Positions 44,707-51,685 of a stretch of 64,000 nt of DNA are shown piece by piece. The notes below the pieces were generated by a model. It saw only the letters and a program-made list of their open reading frames with translations, did not search any database and had not been told where the DNA came from. Position 1 is the first letter of the stretch; every line of letters begins with the position of its first letter. A program made the position numbers and the translations under genes. Source of the stretch: Pseudomonas sp. WS 5079 (GTDB lineage Bacteria; Pseudomonadota; Gammaproteobacteria; Pseudomonadales; Pseudomonadaceae); assembly GCF_012985465.1 (NCBI RefSeq), contig NZ_JAAQWN010000008.1, forward strand, positions 124,001 through 188,000, written 5' to 3'.

Positions 44707-45783
44707 TTAATGCAGACGCTTGCGACACATCAACTGGGCCAGCTTGGCCGCGTCCGGCCGCTCGACAATGCCTTTTTCGGTGACGATCACGTCGATCAGG
44801 TCCGCCGGCGTGACGTCAAACACCGGGTTAAAGGCTGCGACATCGGCGGCAAACCGCTGCCCGGCGACCTCCAGCAGCTCGCCGGCATCCCGCTCTTCCA
44901 GGGCAACGTCATCGCCAGTGGCCATCATCAGGTCCAGCGTAGAGCTGGGGGCCACTACCATGAAGCGCACACCATGGTGCATGGCGCTTACCGCCAGTTG
45001 GTAAGTGCCGATCTTGCTGATCACATCGCCATTGGCCGCAATGCAGTCGGCGCCAACAATTACCCAGGTCACGCCTTTGGTCTTGAGGATATGCGCGCCG
45101 GCCGAGTCGGCATTCACCGTAACCGGGATGCCCTCGCTCGCCAGCTCCCAGGCAGTCAGCCGCGAGCCTTGCAGCCAGGGGCGGGTTTCGTTGGCATAGA
45201 CTTGCTCGACCATTCCTTCCAGAAACGCCGCGCGGATCACCCCCAGCGCCGTGCCCACGCCACCGCTAGCCAAGGCCCCGGCATTGCCGTGGGTGAGGAT
45301 GGCCTGGGCATTGCCCTGGTGTTTGCGGATCAATTCGACGCCCAATTGCGCCATGGTCAGGTTGGCTTCACGGTCGCTTTCATGGATCGCGATAGCTTCG
45401 GCCTCCAGCACCGCCAACGGGTCGGCGTGCTTCTTGAGGCGGTCGAGGCGATCGCGCAAGCGCTTGAGGGCCCAGAAGAGGTTTGACGCGGTGGGCCGGG
45501 ATTCGGCCAGCAGCGCGTAGTCCTCCTCCCATGCAGCCTGCCAGTCACCGCCCTCGGCAATCCGTGCACGGGCGGCCAGCACCAGGCCGTAGGCCGCGCT
45601 GATGCCAATGGCCGGCGCGCCGCGCACCACCATCATACGAATGGCTGCGGCCACTTCGTCGACCGACGAGCATATGACCCAGCTTTCCCGGGACGGCAGC
45701 GCACGCTGATCGAGCAGGTGCAGTGCGCCATCACGCCAATCGATGGCCCTCACTTTCTCCGCCGCCAACAGTCGATCGCGCAT
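44707..45783 (-). CDS. mtnA: methylthioribose-1-phosphate isomerase
   Basis: A 358-residue enzyme of the eIF2B-like family that opens methylthioribose-1-P to methylthioribulose-1-P in methionine salvage. VRGAPAIGISAAYGLVLA near residue 53, LTHGNAGALASGGVGTALG near 160, and VIVGADCIAANGDVISKIGTY near 238 hold the conserved Cys and Asp of the active site. It is divergent from mtaD, 100 bases apart. In Pseudomonas, methylthioadenosine is first deaminated (MtaD), then phosphorolysed to MTR-1-P, the MtnA substrate, so the pair belongs to one route. Confidence 0.96.
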   Translation of the reverse strand: MRDRLLAAEKVRAIDWRDGALHLLDQRALPSRESWVICSSVDEVAAAIRMMVVRGAPAIGISAAYGLVLAARARIAEGGDWQAAWEEDYALLAESRPTASNLFWALKRLRDRLDRLKKHADPLAVLEAEAIAIHESDREANLTMAQLGVELIRKHQGNAQAILTHGNAGALASGGVGTALGVIRAAFLEGMVEQVYANETRPWLQGSRLTAWELASEGIPVTVNADSAGAHILKTKGVTWVIVGADCIAANGDVISKIGTYQLAVSAMHHGVRFMVVAPSSTLDLMMATGDDVALEERDAGELLEVAGQRFAADVAAFNPVFDVTPADLIDVIVTEKGIVERPDAAKLAQLMCRKRLH

Positions 45784-45883
45784 CCCTCACCCCGTACTCA
45801 TCAACAAAAGCCGCGGATTATAGCGATCCGCCAGCCAGGACGCTCGGGTATACTTCGCCCTCTTTATATGACCGCCCCGGACG

Positions 45884-47224
45884 ATGCCCGCTATGACGCC
45901 ACCTGCCGCCCCGCTCGACTTACTGCTGCTGCCAAGCTGGCTGGTACCGGTCGAGCCTGCGGGCGTGGTGCTCAAGGCACATGGCCTGGGCATTCGCGAT
46001 GGCCGCATCGCATTTATCGGCCCGCGCGCCCAGGCGCTGAAGCTGGCAGCCCACGAAGTACGCGAGCTGCCGGGGGTGCTGCTCAGCCCGGGCCTGGTGA
46101 ATGCCCACGGCCATGCGGCGATGAGTCTGTTTCGCGGCCTGGCCGACGACCTGCCGCTGATGACCTGGCTGCAACACCATATCTGGCCGGCCGAAGCCAA
46201 GTGGGTCGATGAAGCCTTCGTGCGCGACGGCACTGACCTGGCGATCGCCGAGCAGATCAAGGGCGGCATCAGTTGCTTCTCAGACATGTACTTCTTCCCC
46301 AAGGTCGCCAGCGAACGCGTGCACAACAGCGGTATGCGCGCGCAAATTGCGATGCCGATCCTCGACTTCCCGACCCCCGGCGCCGCCACCGCCGATGAGG
46401 CGATCCGCCAGGGCGTGGAGCTGTTTGGCGACCTCAAGCATCACCCACGGATCAAAATCGCCTTTGGCCCCCATGCGCCCTATACCGTCAGCGATGCGAA
46501 CCTGGAAAAAGTCCGGGTGATCGCCGAGGAGCTGGACGCCGCCATTCATATGCATGTCCACGAGACGGCCTTTGAAGTGCAGCAGTCCATCGAGCAGTAT
46601 GGCGAACGGCCCCTGGCCCGCCTCGCACGCCTGGGCTTGCTCGGCCCGCGGCTGCAGGCCGTTCATATGACCCAAATCAGCGAAGACGACCTGGCGTTGC
46701 TGGTAGAAAGCAACAGCAGCGTGATCCACTGCCCGGAATCCAACCTGAAACTGGCCAGTGGCTTCTGCCCGGTGGAACGTCTGTGGCAGGCCGGCGTCAA
46801 TGTGGCAGTAGGCACCGACGGCGCGGCAAGCAACAATGACCTCGACCTGCTGGGTGAAACCCGCACCGCCGCGCTGCTGGCCAAGGCCGTTGCTGGCTCG
46901 GCCAGCGCCCTGGATGCCCATCGCGCGCTGCGCATGGCCACCCTCAACGGTGCGCGGGCCATGGGCCTGGAAACAGAAATCGGCTCGCTGGAAGTGGGCA
47001 AGGCCGCGGATATCGTAGCCTTCGACCTTTCTGGCCTGGCCCAGCAACCGATCTACGATCCGGTCTCGCAGCTTATATATGCCACCGGCCGCGATTGTGT
47101 GAAACACCTTTGGGTCGGCGGCAAGCAACTGCTCGACGACCGGCAACTGACCCGCATGGATGAACAGCAACTGAGCGCCACGGCCGCTGCCTGGGGCCGG
47201 CGCATCAGCGGACACCCAGAATAA
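45884..47224 (+). CDS. mtaD: 5'-methylthioadenosine deaminase (TRZ/ATZ amidohydrolase family)
   Basis: A 446-residue metal-dependent hydrolase of the amidohydrolase superfamily. Metal ligands are visible: NAHGHAAMSLFRG (HxH) near residue 69, HMHVHETAFE near 225, and VGTDGAASNNDLDLL near 310. The Pseudomonas member, next to mtnA and ubiG, deaminates methylthioadenosine (and less well S-adenosylhomocysteine) to methylthioinosine. The first ATG is chosen; a second one three codons later is possible. It lies 63 bases before ubiG, which also uses SAM, so recycling of SAM by-products may be linked. Confidence 0.92.
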   Translation: MPAMTPPAAPLDLLLLPSWLVPVEPAGVVLKAHGLGIRDGRIAFIGPRAQALKLAAHEVRELPGVLLSPGLVNAHGHAAMSLFRGLADDLPLMTWLQHHIWPAEAKWVDEAFVRDGTDLAIAEQIKGGISCFSDMYFFPKVASERVHNSGMRAQIAMPILDFPTPGAATADEAIRQGVELFGDLKHHPRIKIAFGPHAPYTVSDANLEKVRVIAEELDAAIHMHVHETAFEVQQSIEQYGERPLARLARLGLLGPRLQAVHMTQISEDDLALLVESNSSVIHCPESNLKLASGFCPVERLWQAGVNVAVGTDGAASNNDLDLLGETRTAALLAKAVAGSASALDAHRALRMATLNGARAMGLETEIGSLEVGKAADIVAFDLSGLAQQPIYDPVSQLIYATGRDCVKHLWVGGKQLLDDRQLTRMDEQQLSATAAAWGRRISGHPE

Positions 47225-47287
47225 CGCCGCCCCCGGATCAGCCTTCCGGGCCAGGCACACCGTTTTATCGGATTTAGAGGACTACCC

Positions 47288-47986
47288 ATGAGTAACGTCG
47301 ACCACGCCGAAATCGCCAAATTCGAAGCCCTGGCTCACCGCTGGTGGGACCGCGAAAGCGAGTTCAAGCCGCTGCACGACATCAACCCGCTGCGGGTCAA
47401 CTGGATTGACGAGCGCGTCAACCTGGCCGGCAAGAAGGTCCTCGACGTGGGCTGCGGTGGCGGCATTCTCAGCGAGGCCATGGCCCAGCGCGGCGCGACG
47501 GTGATGGGCATCGACATGGGCGAAGCGCCCCTGGCCGTGGCCCAGCTGCATCAGTTGGAGTCGGGCGTGAGCGTGGAGTACCGGCAGATCACCGCCGAAG
47601 CCCTGGCCGAGGAAATGCCCGAGCAGTTTGACGTAGTGACCTGCCTGGAGATGCTGGAGCACGTGCCCGACCCATCGTCGGTGATCCGCGCCTGCTTCCG
47701 CATGGTCAAGCCCGGCGGCCAGGTGTTCTTCTCCACCATCAACCGCAACCCCAAGGCCTACCTGTTCGCGATCATCGGCGCCGAATACATCATGAAGCTG
47801 CTGCCACGCGGCACCCATGACTTCAAGAAGTTCATCCGCCCTTCCGAACTGGGCGCCTGGAGCCGCCAGGCCGGGCTGACCGTCAAGGACATCATCGGCC
47901 TGACCTACAACCCACTGACCAAGCACTACAAGCTGGCCAGCGACGTCGACGTCAATTACATGATCCAGACCCTGCGAGAGGAATAA
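47288..47986 (+). CDS. ubiG: ubiquinone biosynthesis O-methyltransferase UbiG
   Basis: A 232-residue SAM-dependent class I methyltransferase that carries out both O-methylations of ubiquinone. SAM motif I is VLDVGCGGGILSEAMA near residue 53, the acidic end of motif II GIDMGEAPLAVA follows, and FDVVTCLEMLEHVPDP near 115 is motif II/post-I. NPKAYLFAIIGAEYIM and PRGTHDFKKFIRPSEL are UbiG-specific. It is followed by mupP after 4 bases. Confidence 0.97.
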   Translation: MSNVDHAEIAKFEALAHRWWDRESEFKPLHDINPLRVNWIDERVNLAGKKVLDVGCGGGILSEAMAQRGATVMGIDMGEAPLAVAQLHQLESGVSVEYRQITAEALAEEMPEQFDVVTCLEMLEHVPDPSSVIRACFRMVKPGGQVFFSTINRNPKAYLFAIIGAEYIMKLLPRGTHDFKKFIRPSELGAWSRQAGLTVKDIIGLTYNPLTKHYKLASDVDVNYMIQTLREE

Positions 47987-47990
47987 GCCT

Positions 47991-48662
47991 GTGAAGTTGA
48001 AAGCGGTTCTTTTCGACATGGACGGTACGCTGCTCGATACCGCGCCGGACTTTATCGCCATCTGCCAGGCCATGCGCACCGAGCGCGGGCTTGCGCCGAT
48101 CAACGACCAGCATATCCGCGATGAAATTTCCGGCGGTGCCCGGGCCATGGTCGCCGTGACGTTTTCCATGGACCCGCAGTCCCCAGGCTTTGAAGAGCTG
48201 CGCCTGGAGTTCCTCGAACGCTACGTCAAGGGCTGCGCAATCCACAGCAAGTTGTTTGATGGCATGGCCGAACTGCTGGAAGACATCGAGCGTTCCAAGC
48301 TGATCTGGGGCGTAGTCACCAACAAGCCCCTGCGCTTTGCCGAGCCGATCATGGAACAACTGGGCCTGGCCCAGCGCTCGGCGCTGCTGATATGCCCGGA
48401 CCACGTAAAGAACAGCAAGCCCGACCCGGAGCCGCTGATCCTGGCCTGCAAGATGCTTGACCTGGACCCGGCCAGCGTACTGTTCGTGGGCGACGACCTG
48501 CGGGATATCGAGTCGGGCCGCGACGCCGGCACCCGTACTGCGGCCGTCACCTACGGCTACATCCACCCTGACGACAACGCCCGCAACTGGGGCGCCGACG
48601 TCGTGGTCGATCACCCGCTGGAACTGCGCAAGGTGCTCGATAGCGCACTCTGCAGTTGCTGA
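47991..48662 (+). CDS. mupP: N-acetylmuramic acid 6-phosphate phosphatase MupP
   Basis: A 223-residue HAD-family phosphatase. Motif I is LFDMDGTLLDTAPD (nucleophile Asp9 and Asp11), motif II Thr/Ser near GVVTNKP, the conserved Lys in HVKNSKPDPEP near 145, and motif III Asp pair in LFVGDDLRDIESG near 163. The Pseudomonas gene after ubiG (PA3172) is MupP, which removes the phosphate from MurNAc-6P in peptidoglycan recycling. A phosphoglycolate phosphatase call is the main alternative from family alone; context favours MupP. The start is GTG. Confidence 0.9.
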   Translation: MKLKAVLFDMDGTLLDTAPDFIAICQAMRTERGLAPINDQHIRDEISGGARAMVAVTFSMDPQSPGFEELRLEFLERYVKGCAIHSKLFDGMAELLEDIERSKLIWGVVTNKPLRFAEPIMEQLGLAQRSALLICPDHVKNSKPDPEPLILACKMLDLDPASVLFVGDDLRDIESGRDAGTRTAAVTYGYIHPDDNARNWGADVVVDHPLELRKVLDSALCSC

Positions 48663-48681
48663 CACTGAAACACTGAGATCA

Positions 48682-48774
48682 ATGTGGGAGCTGGCTTGCC
48701 AGCGATAGCAGTGAATCAGTTGCCGATTTATTGACTGACACTGTGCTATCGCGAGCAAGCCCGCCCCACATTCA
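48682..48774. repeat. REP doublet between mupP and yciK
   Basis: ATGTGGGAGCTGGCTTGCCAG on the left and a reverse core GAGCAAGCCCGCCCCACAT on the right enclose a ~50-base spacer. The left arm differs in the core (AGCTGG for AGCGGG), giving an imperfect pair. Confidence 0.8.
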
Positions 48775-48799
48775 GACTGAATTTTTGTTGAGGTCGATT

Positions 48800-49540
48800 A
48801 TGTTTGATTACTCCGCACGCCCAGAATTGCTCAAGGACCGGGTCATCCTGGTCACCGGTGCCGGTCGCGGGATTGGTGCAGCGGCGGCCAAGACCTATGC
48901 CGCCCACGGTGCCACCGTACTGTTGCTGGGCAAGACCGAAGCCAACCTGGCCCAGGTCTACGATGAAATCGAAGCCGCCGGTCACCCGCAACCGGTGGTG
49001 ATCCCGTTCAACCTGGAAACCGCCCTGCCCCATCAATACGATGAGCTGGCGGCAATGATTGAAAAAGAATTCGGTCATCTCGACGGGCTGCTGCACAACG
49101 CCTCGATCATCGGCCCACGCACCCCGATCGAACAGCTGTCGGGCGAGAATTTCATGCGGGTCATGCATATCAACGTCAACGCCATGTTTATGCTGACCGC
49201 CACCCTGCTGCCGCTGCTCAAGCTGTCCCAGGACGCTTCGGTGGTGTTCACCTCCAGCAGCGTCGGGCGCAAGGGCCGGGCCTACTGGGGCGCCTATGGT
49301 GTGTCGAAATTCGCCACCGAAGGCCTGATGCAAACCCTGGCCGACGAACTCGACACCGTCGCGGCAGTACGTGCCAACAGCATCAACCCCGGCGCCACCC
49401 GCACCAGCATGCGCGCCCAGGCCTATCCAGGGGAAAACCCGGCCAACAACCCGCTGCCGGAAGAGATCATGCCGGTGTACCTGTACCTGATGGGCCCGGA
49501 TAGCTCGGGGATCAATGGGCAGGCGTTCGACGCGCAATAA
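48800..49540 (+). CDS. yciK: YciK family SDR oxidoreductase
   Basis: A 246-residue short-chain dehydrogenase. The NAD(P) site is VTGAGRGIGAAAAKTYA near residue 16; the catalytic set is Ser in FTSSSVGRKGRA and Tyr/Lys in YGVSKFATEG near residue 160. The family is of unknown substrate. The start at 48800 has GAGG about 7 bases upstream; a frame opening earlier runs through the REP doublet and is rejected. It keeps the Pseudomonas order ubiG-mupP-yciK, but the REP doublet sits before it. Confidence 0.93.
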   Translation: MFDYSARPELLKDRVILVTGAGRGIGAAAAKTYAAHGATVLLLGKTEANLAQVYDEIEAAGHPQPVVIPFNLETALPHQYDELAAMIEKEFGHLDGLLHNASIIGPRTPIEQLSGENFMRVMHINVNAMFMLTATLLPLLKLSQDASVVFTSSSVGRKGRAYWGAYGVSKFATEGLMQTLADELDTVAAVRANSINPGATRTSMRAQAYPGENPANNPLPEEIMPVYLYLMGPDSSGINGQAFDAQ

Positions 49541-49898
49541 TCTTCGGACATGACACCACGCCATTGTGGGAGCGGGCTTGCCCGCGATGGCGCAGTGTCG
49601 GGCTCAATGGGCCTGCGCCAAATTCCCACCGCTCCCTTTCCTCAATAAATCCCATCCCCTTGTTTTATAAGCACTAAAAACTAATTGCACTAACTGGCAC
49701 GGTTTTCGCTCCAATATGCTTAAGCAGGCAGCGCGACATCAAGACGTGCGGCATGGGATCAGGGGTTATAACCCCCGGCAAAGCGGACTAGACTGTTACC
49801 TAAGTTTTACGGAACTGAAGGAACAGTAAGACGCCCGCCAGTGGCCGCTCCCATCGAGCCTGTAAGACAGCATTCTGTGCTTAGAGGCCTGCCCGTTT
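49541..49898. other. intergenic region between yciK and the diguanylate cyclase gene
   Basis: 358 bases. A single REP core (TTGTGGGAGCGGGCTTGCCCG) begins at 49564. A perfect 14-base palindrome GGGGTTATAACCCC is at 49762-49775, possibly an operator. AT-rich sequence around 49640-49720 may hold a promoter. No coding frame or clear small RNA signature is seen. Confidence 0.5.
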
Positions 49899-50825
49899 AT
49901 GAAAACACCGACCCAGACCAACGCAATTGACTTCGATAGTGCCAAATTGCAACGCCTGGGCTTTGGCCAGCCTTCCCTTATCGCACGGCGCCCCATCAGC
50001 CTCGCGCAACTGCGCCAGCAGCTGAACCTGCAATTGCAGACCAGCCTGGAAGCCGAGCGGATCCTTGGCCTGTTCTTTCGCGAAGTGCAGCGCCTGGTGC
50101 CCCTGGACGCCCTGCAATACCGCCATGAAGCCAGCGACCTGCGCCTGGAATATGGCCAGCGCGGCCATCACTCCGTGAGCTATAGCCTCAGCCACCAGGG
50201 CGAGCATCTGGGAGAGCTGGTGTTTCGCCGCAACCAGCGTTTCAGCGAAGAAGAACAGGGCAACCTGGAGTCGCTGTTGGCCAGCCTGCTCTACCCGATG
50301 CGCAACGCCCTGCTGTATCGCACCGCGACCCGCAGCGCCCTGCGTGACCCGCTGACCGAGACCGGCAACCGCATCGCCATGGACCAGACCCTGGGCCGGG
50401 AGATCGAGATGGCCAAGCGGCACCTGCATCCGCTGTCCTTGCTGATGCTCGATATCGATCACTTCAAGCGCATCAACGACAGCCACGGCCACGCCACCGG
50501 CGACAAGGTGCTCAAGGCCGTCGCAGCCTCGATCAAGGGCCAGTTGCGCAATGTGGACATGGTGTTTCGGTTTGGCGGGGAAGAGTTCCTGATCCTGCTG
50601 TCCAACACCGGGCGCGATGCCGCGGCCATGGTGGGCGAACGCCTGCGCCAGGCAGCACAGGCCCAGGACTACTGGGCGGACACCACGCGTATCGAATTGA
50701 CGGTGAGCCTGGGTTGCGCGACCTTGCTGGCAGGCGAGTCGGCCGAGAGCCTGCTGCGCCGGGCCGACAATGCCTTGTATGTGGCCAAGCGCGAAGGCCG
50801 CAACCGCCTGGCAATGGCGGGGTAA
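49899..50825 (+). CDS. diguanylate cyclase (GGDEF domain)
   Basis: A 308-residue soluble protein that should make c-di-GMP from two GTP. Residues ~30-140 form an uncharacterised, GAF-like sensor part (SLEAERILGLFFREVQRLV). The GGDEF domain begins at DPLTETGNRIAMDQTL; the metal-binding LLMLDIDHFKRIND is near residue 190, and the active site is GGEEF in FRFGGEEFLILL near 228. The inhibitory I-site RxxD is present as RNVD exactly five residues before GGEEF, so product inhibition is expected. It converges with the haem-oxygenase-like gene. The input signal is unknown. Confidence 0.93.
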   Translation: MKTPTQTNAIDFDSAKLQRLGFGQPSLIARRPISLAQLRQQLNLQLQTSLEAERILGLFFREVQRLVPLDALQYRHEASDLRLEYGQRGHHSVSYSLSHQGEHLGELVFRRNQRFSEEEQGNLESLLASLLYPMRNALLYRTATRSALRDPLTETGNRIAMDQTLGREIEMAKRHLHPLSLLMLDIDHFKRINDSHGHATGDKVLKAVAASIKGQLRNVDMVFRFGGEEFLILLSNTGRDAAAMVGERLRQAAQAQDYWADTTRIELTVSLGCATLLAGESAESLLRRADNALYVAKREGRNRLAMAG

Positions 50826-50847
50826 ACGCTACCCCGCCCTGCCTGGG

Positions 50848-51639
50848 TCAGGCTTCGCTGGTCGCCAATACCTGGCGCTCGCGGGTCACTGGGGTTTTCT
50901 CCAACTGCATGCAGCGTTCCAGGAACAGGTACATGTAGTCGTAGCTCTTGCACACGGCCTGGCGCAACTCCACTTGCAACGCCTTGCTCGGGTTCATCCC
51001 CGCTAGGGTGCAGATGATTTCCAGTGCTTCCCACGGGTGGGCATCATCGTACTGGGCATGCATCTTCAGCCACTTCATGGCGCGCTTGCGATCTTCTTCG
51101 GGGAACGCTGCGGCATACACGCCCGTCGAACACACCAGCGCAGACCACTCCCCAGTGGCCCCCTCGATGGCGTAGTTGGTGGCCGCAATCGCGACGATCA
51201 ACGAGTCGGCCGAACTGGTGTGCCAGCACCAATGACTCAGTGCATGCAACTCGGGCGGTACGTTCTGCGCCTGCAACTCTTCCAGGCCAACACCATGGGC
51301 GCGCGCCCAATGCACCCAATAATCGGCATGGTTCAGTTCCACGCGAATATTGCGCATCAACCAACGTCGCGCCATATCCTCGCCGGGGTGACGGGCAAAC
51401 TTGGTCTTGGTCAGGTTTTGTGCCATGTACAACGCGAACTGTTCCACCACTGGCCAGCCACCAATCAGGTAATGGCGCATGGTCTTGGCACTGAGCTTGT
51501 TATCGCGCATGCGCTGGTACAGTTCGTGTTCGACAACTCGGCGCTTGCTCTCGCTACAGTCCTGGATCAGTTGCTGAGCCCAGGCGGGGTAACTTGAGGC
51601 TTCCATAAGCGGGCCGGTTCTGCTGAATGTGTCGATCAC
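50848..51639 (-). CDS. TenA/PqqC-type haem-oxygenase-like protein
   Basis: A 263-residue helical protein of the haem-oxygenase-like fold (TenA/PqqC, now including diiron oxidases). Candidate metal or substrate residues are Glu and His in HYLIGGWPVVEQFALYMA, RVELNHADYWVHWA, NYAIEGATGEW and YDDAHPWEALE. The pattern of several Glu/His in four helices suggests an iron-containing redox enzyme, but thiaminase-like or non-catalytic roles remain open. Start choice: a GTG at 51639 with AAGGAG 7 bases upstream, rather than the longer frame that enters the neighbour. It lies 46 bases downstream of the GGDEF-EAL gene and is probably co-transcribed. Confidence 0.75.
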   Translation of the reverse strand: MIDTFSRTGPLMEASSYPAWAQQLIQDCSESKRRVVEHELYQRMRDNKLSAKTMRHYLIGGWPVVEQFALYMAQNLTKTKFARHPGEDMARRWLMRNIRVELNHADYWVHWARAHGVGLEELQAQNVPPELHALSHWCWHTSSADSLIVAIAATNYAIEGATGEWSALVCSTGVYAAAFPEEDRKRAMKWLKMHAQYDDAHPWEALEIICTLAGMNPSKALQVELRQAVCKSYDYMYLFLERCMQLEKTPVTRERQVLATSEA

Positions 51640-51685
51640 TGTCGGGCTCCTTTTGATGTGTGATGTGTACAGACCAGCAGATGTT

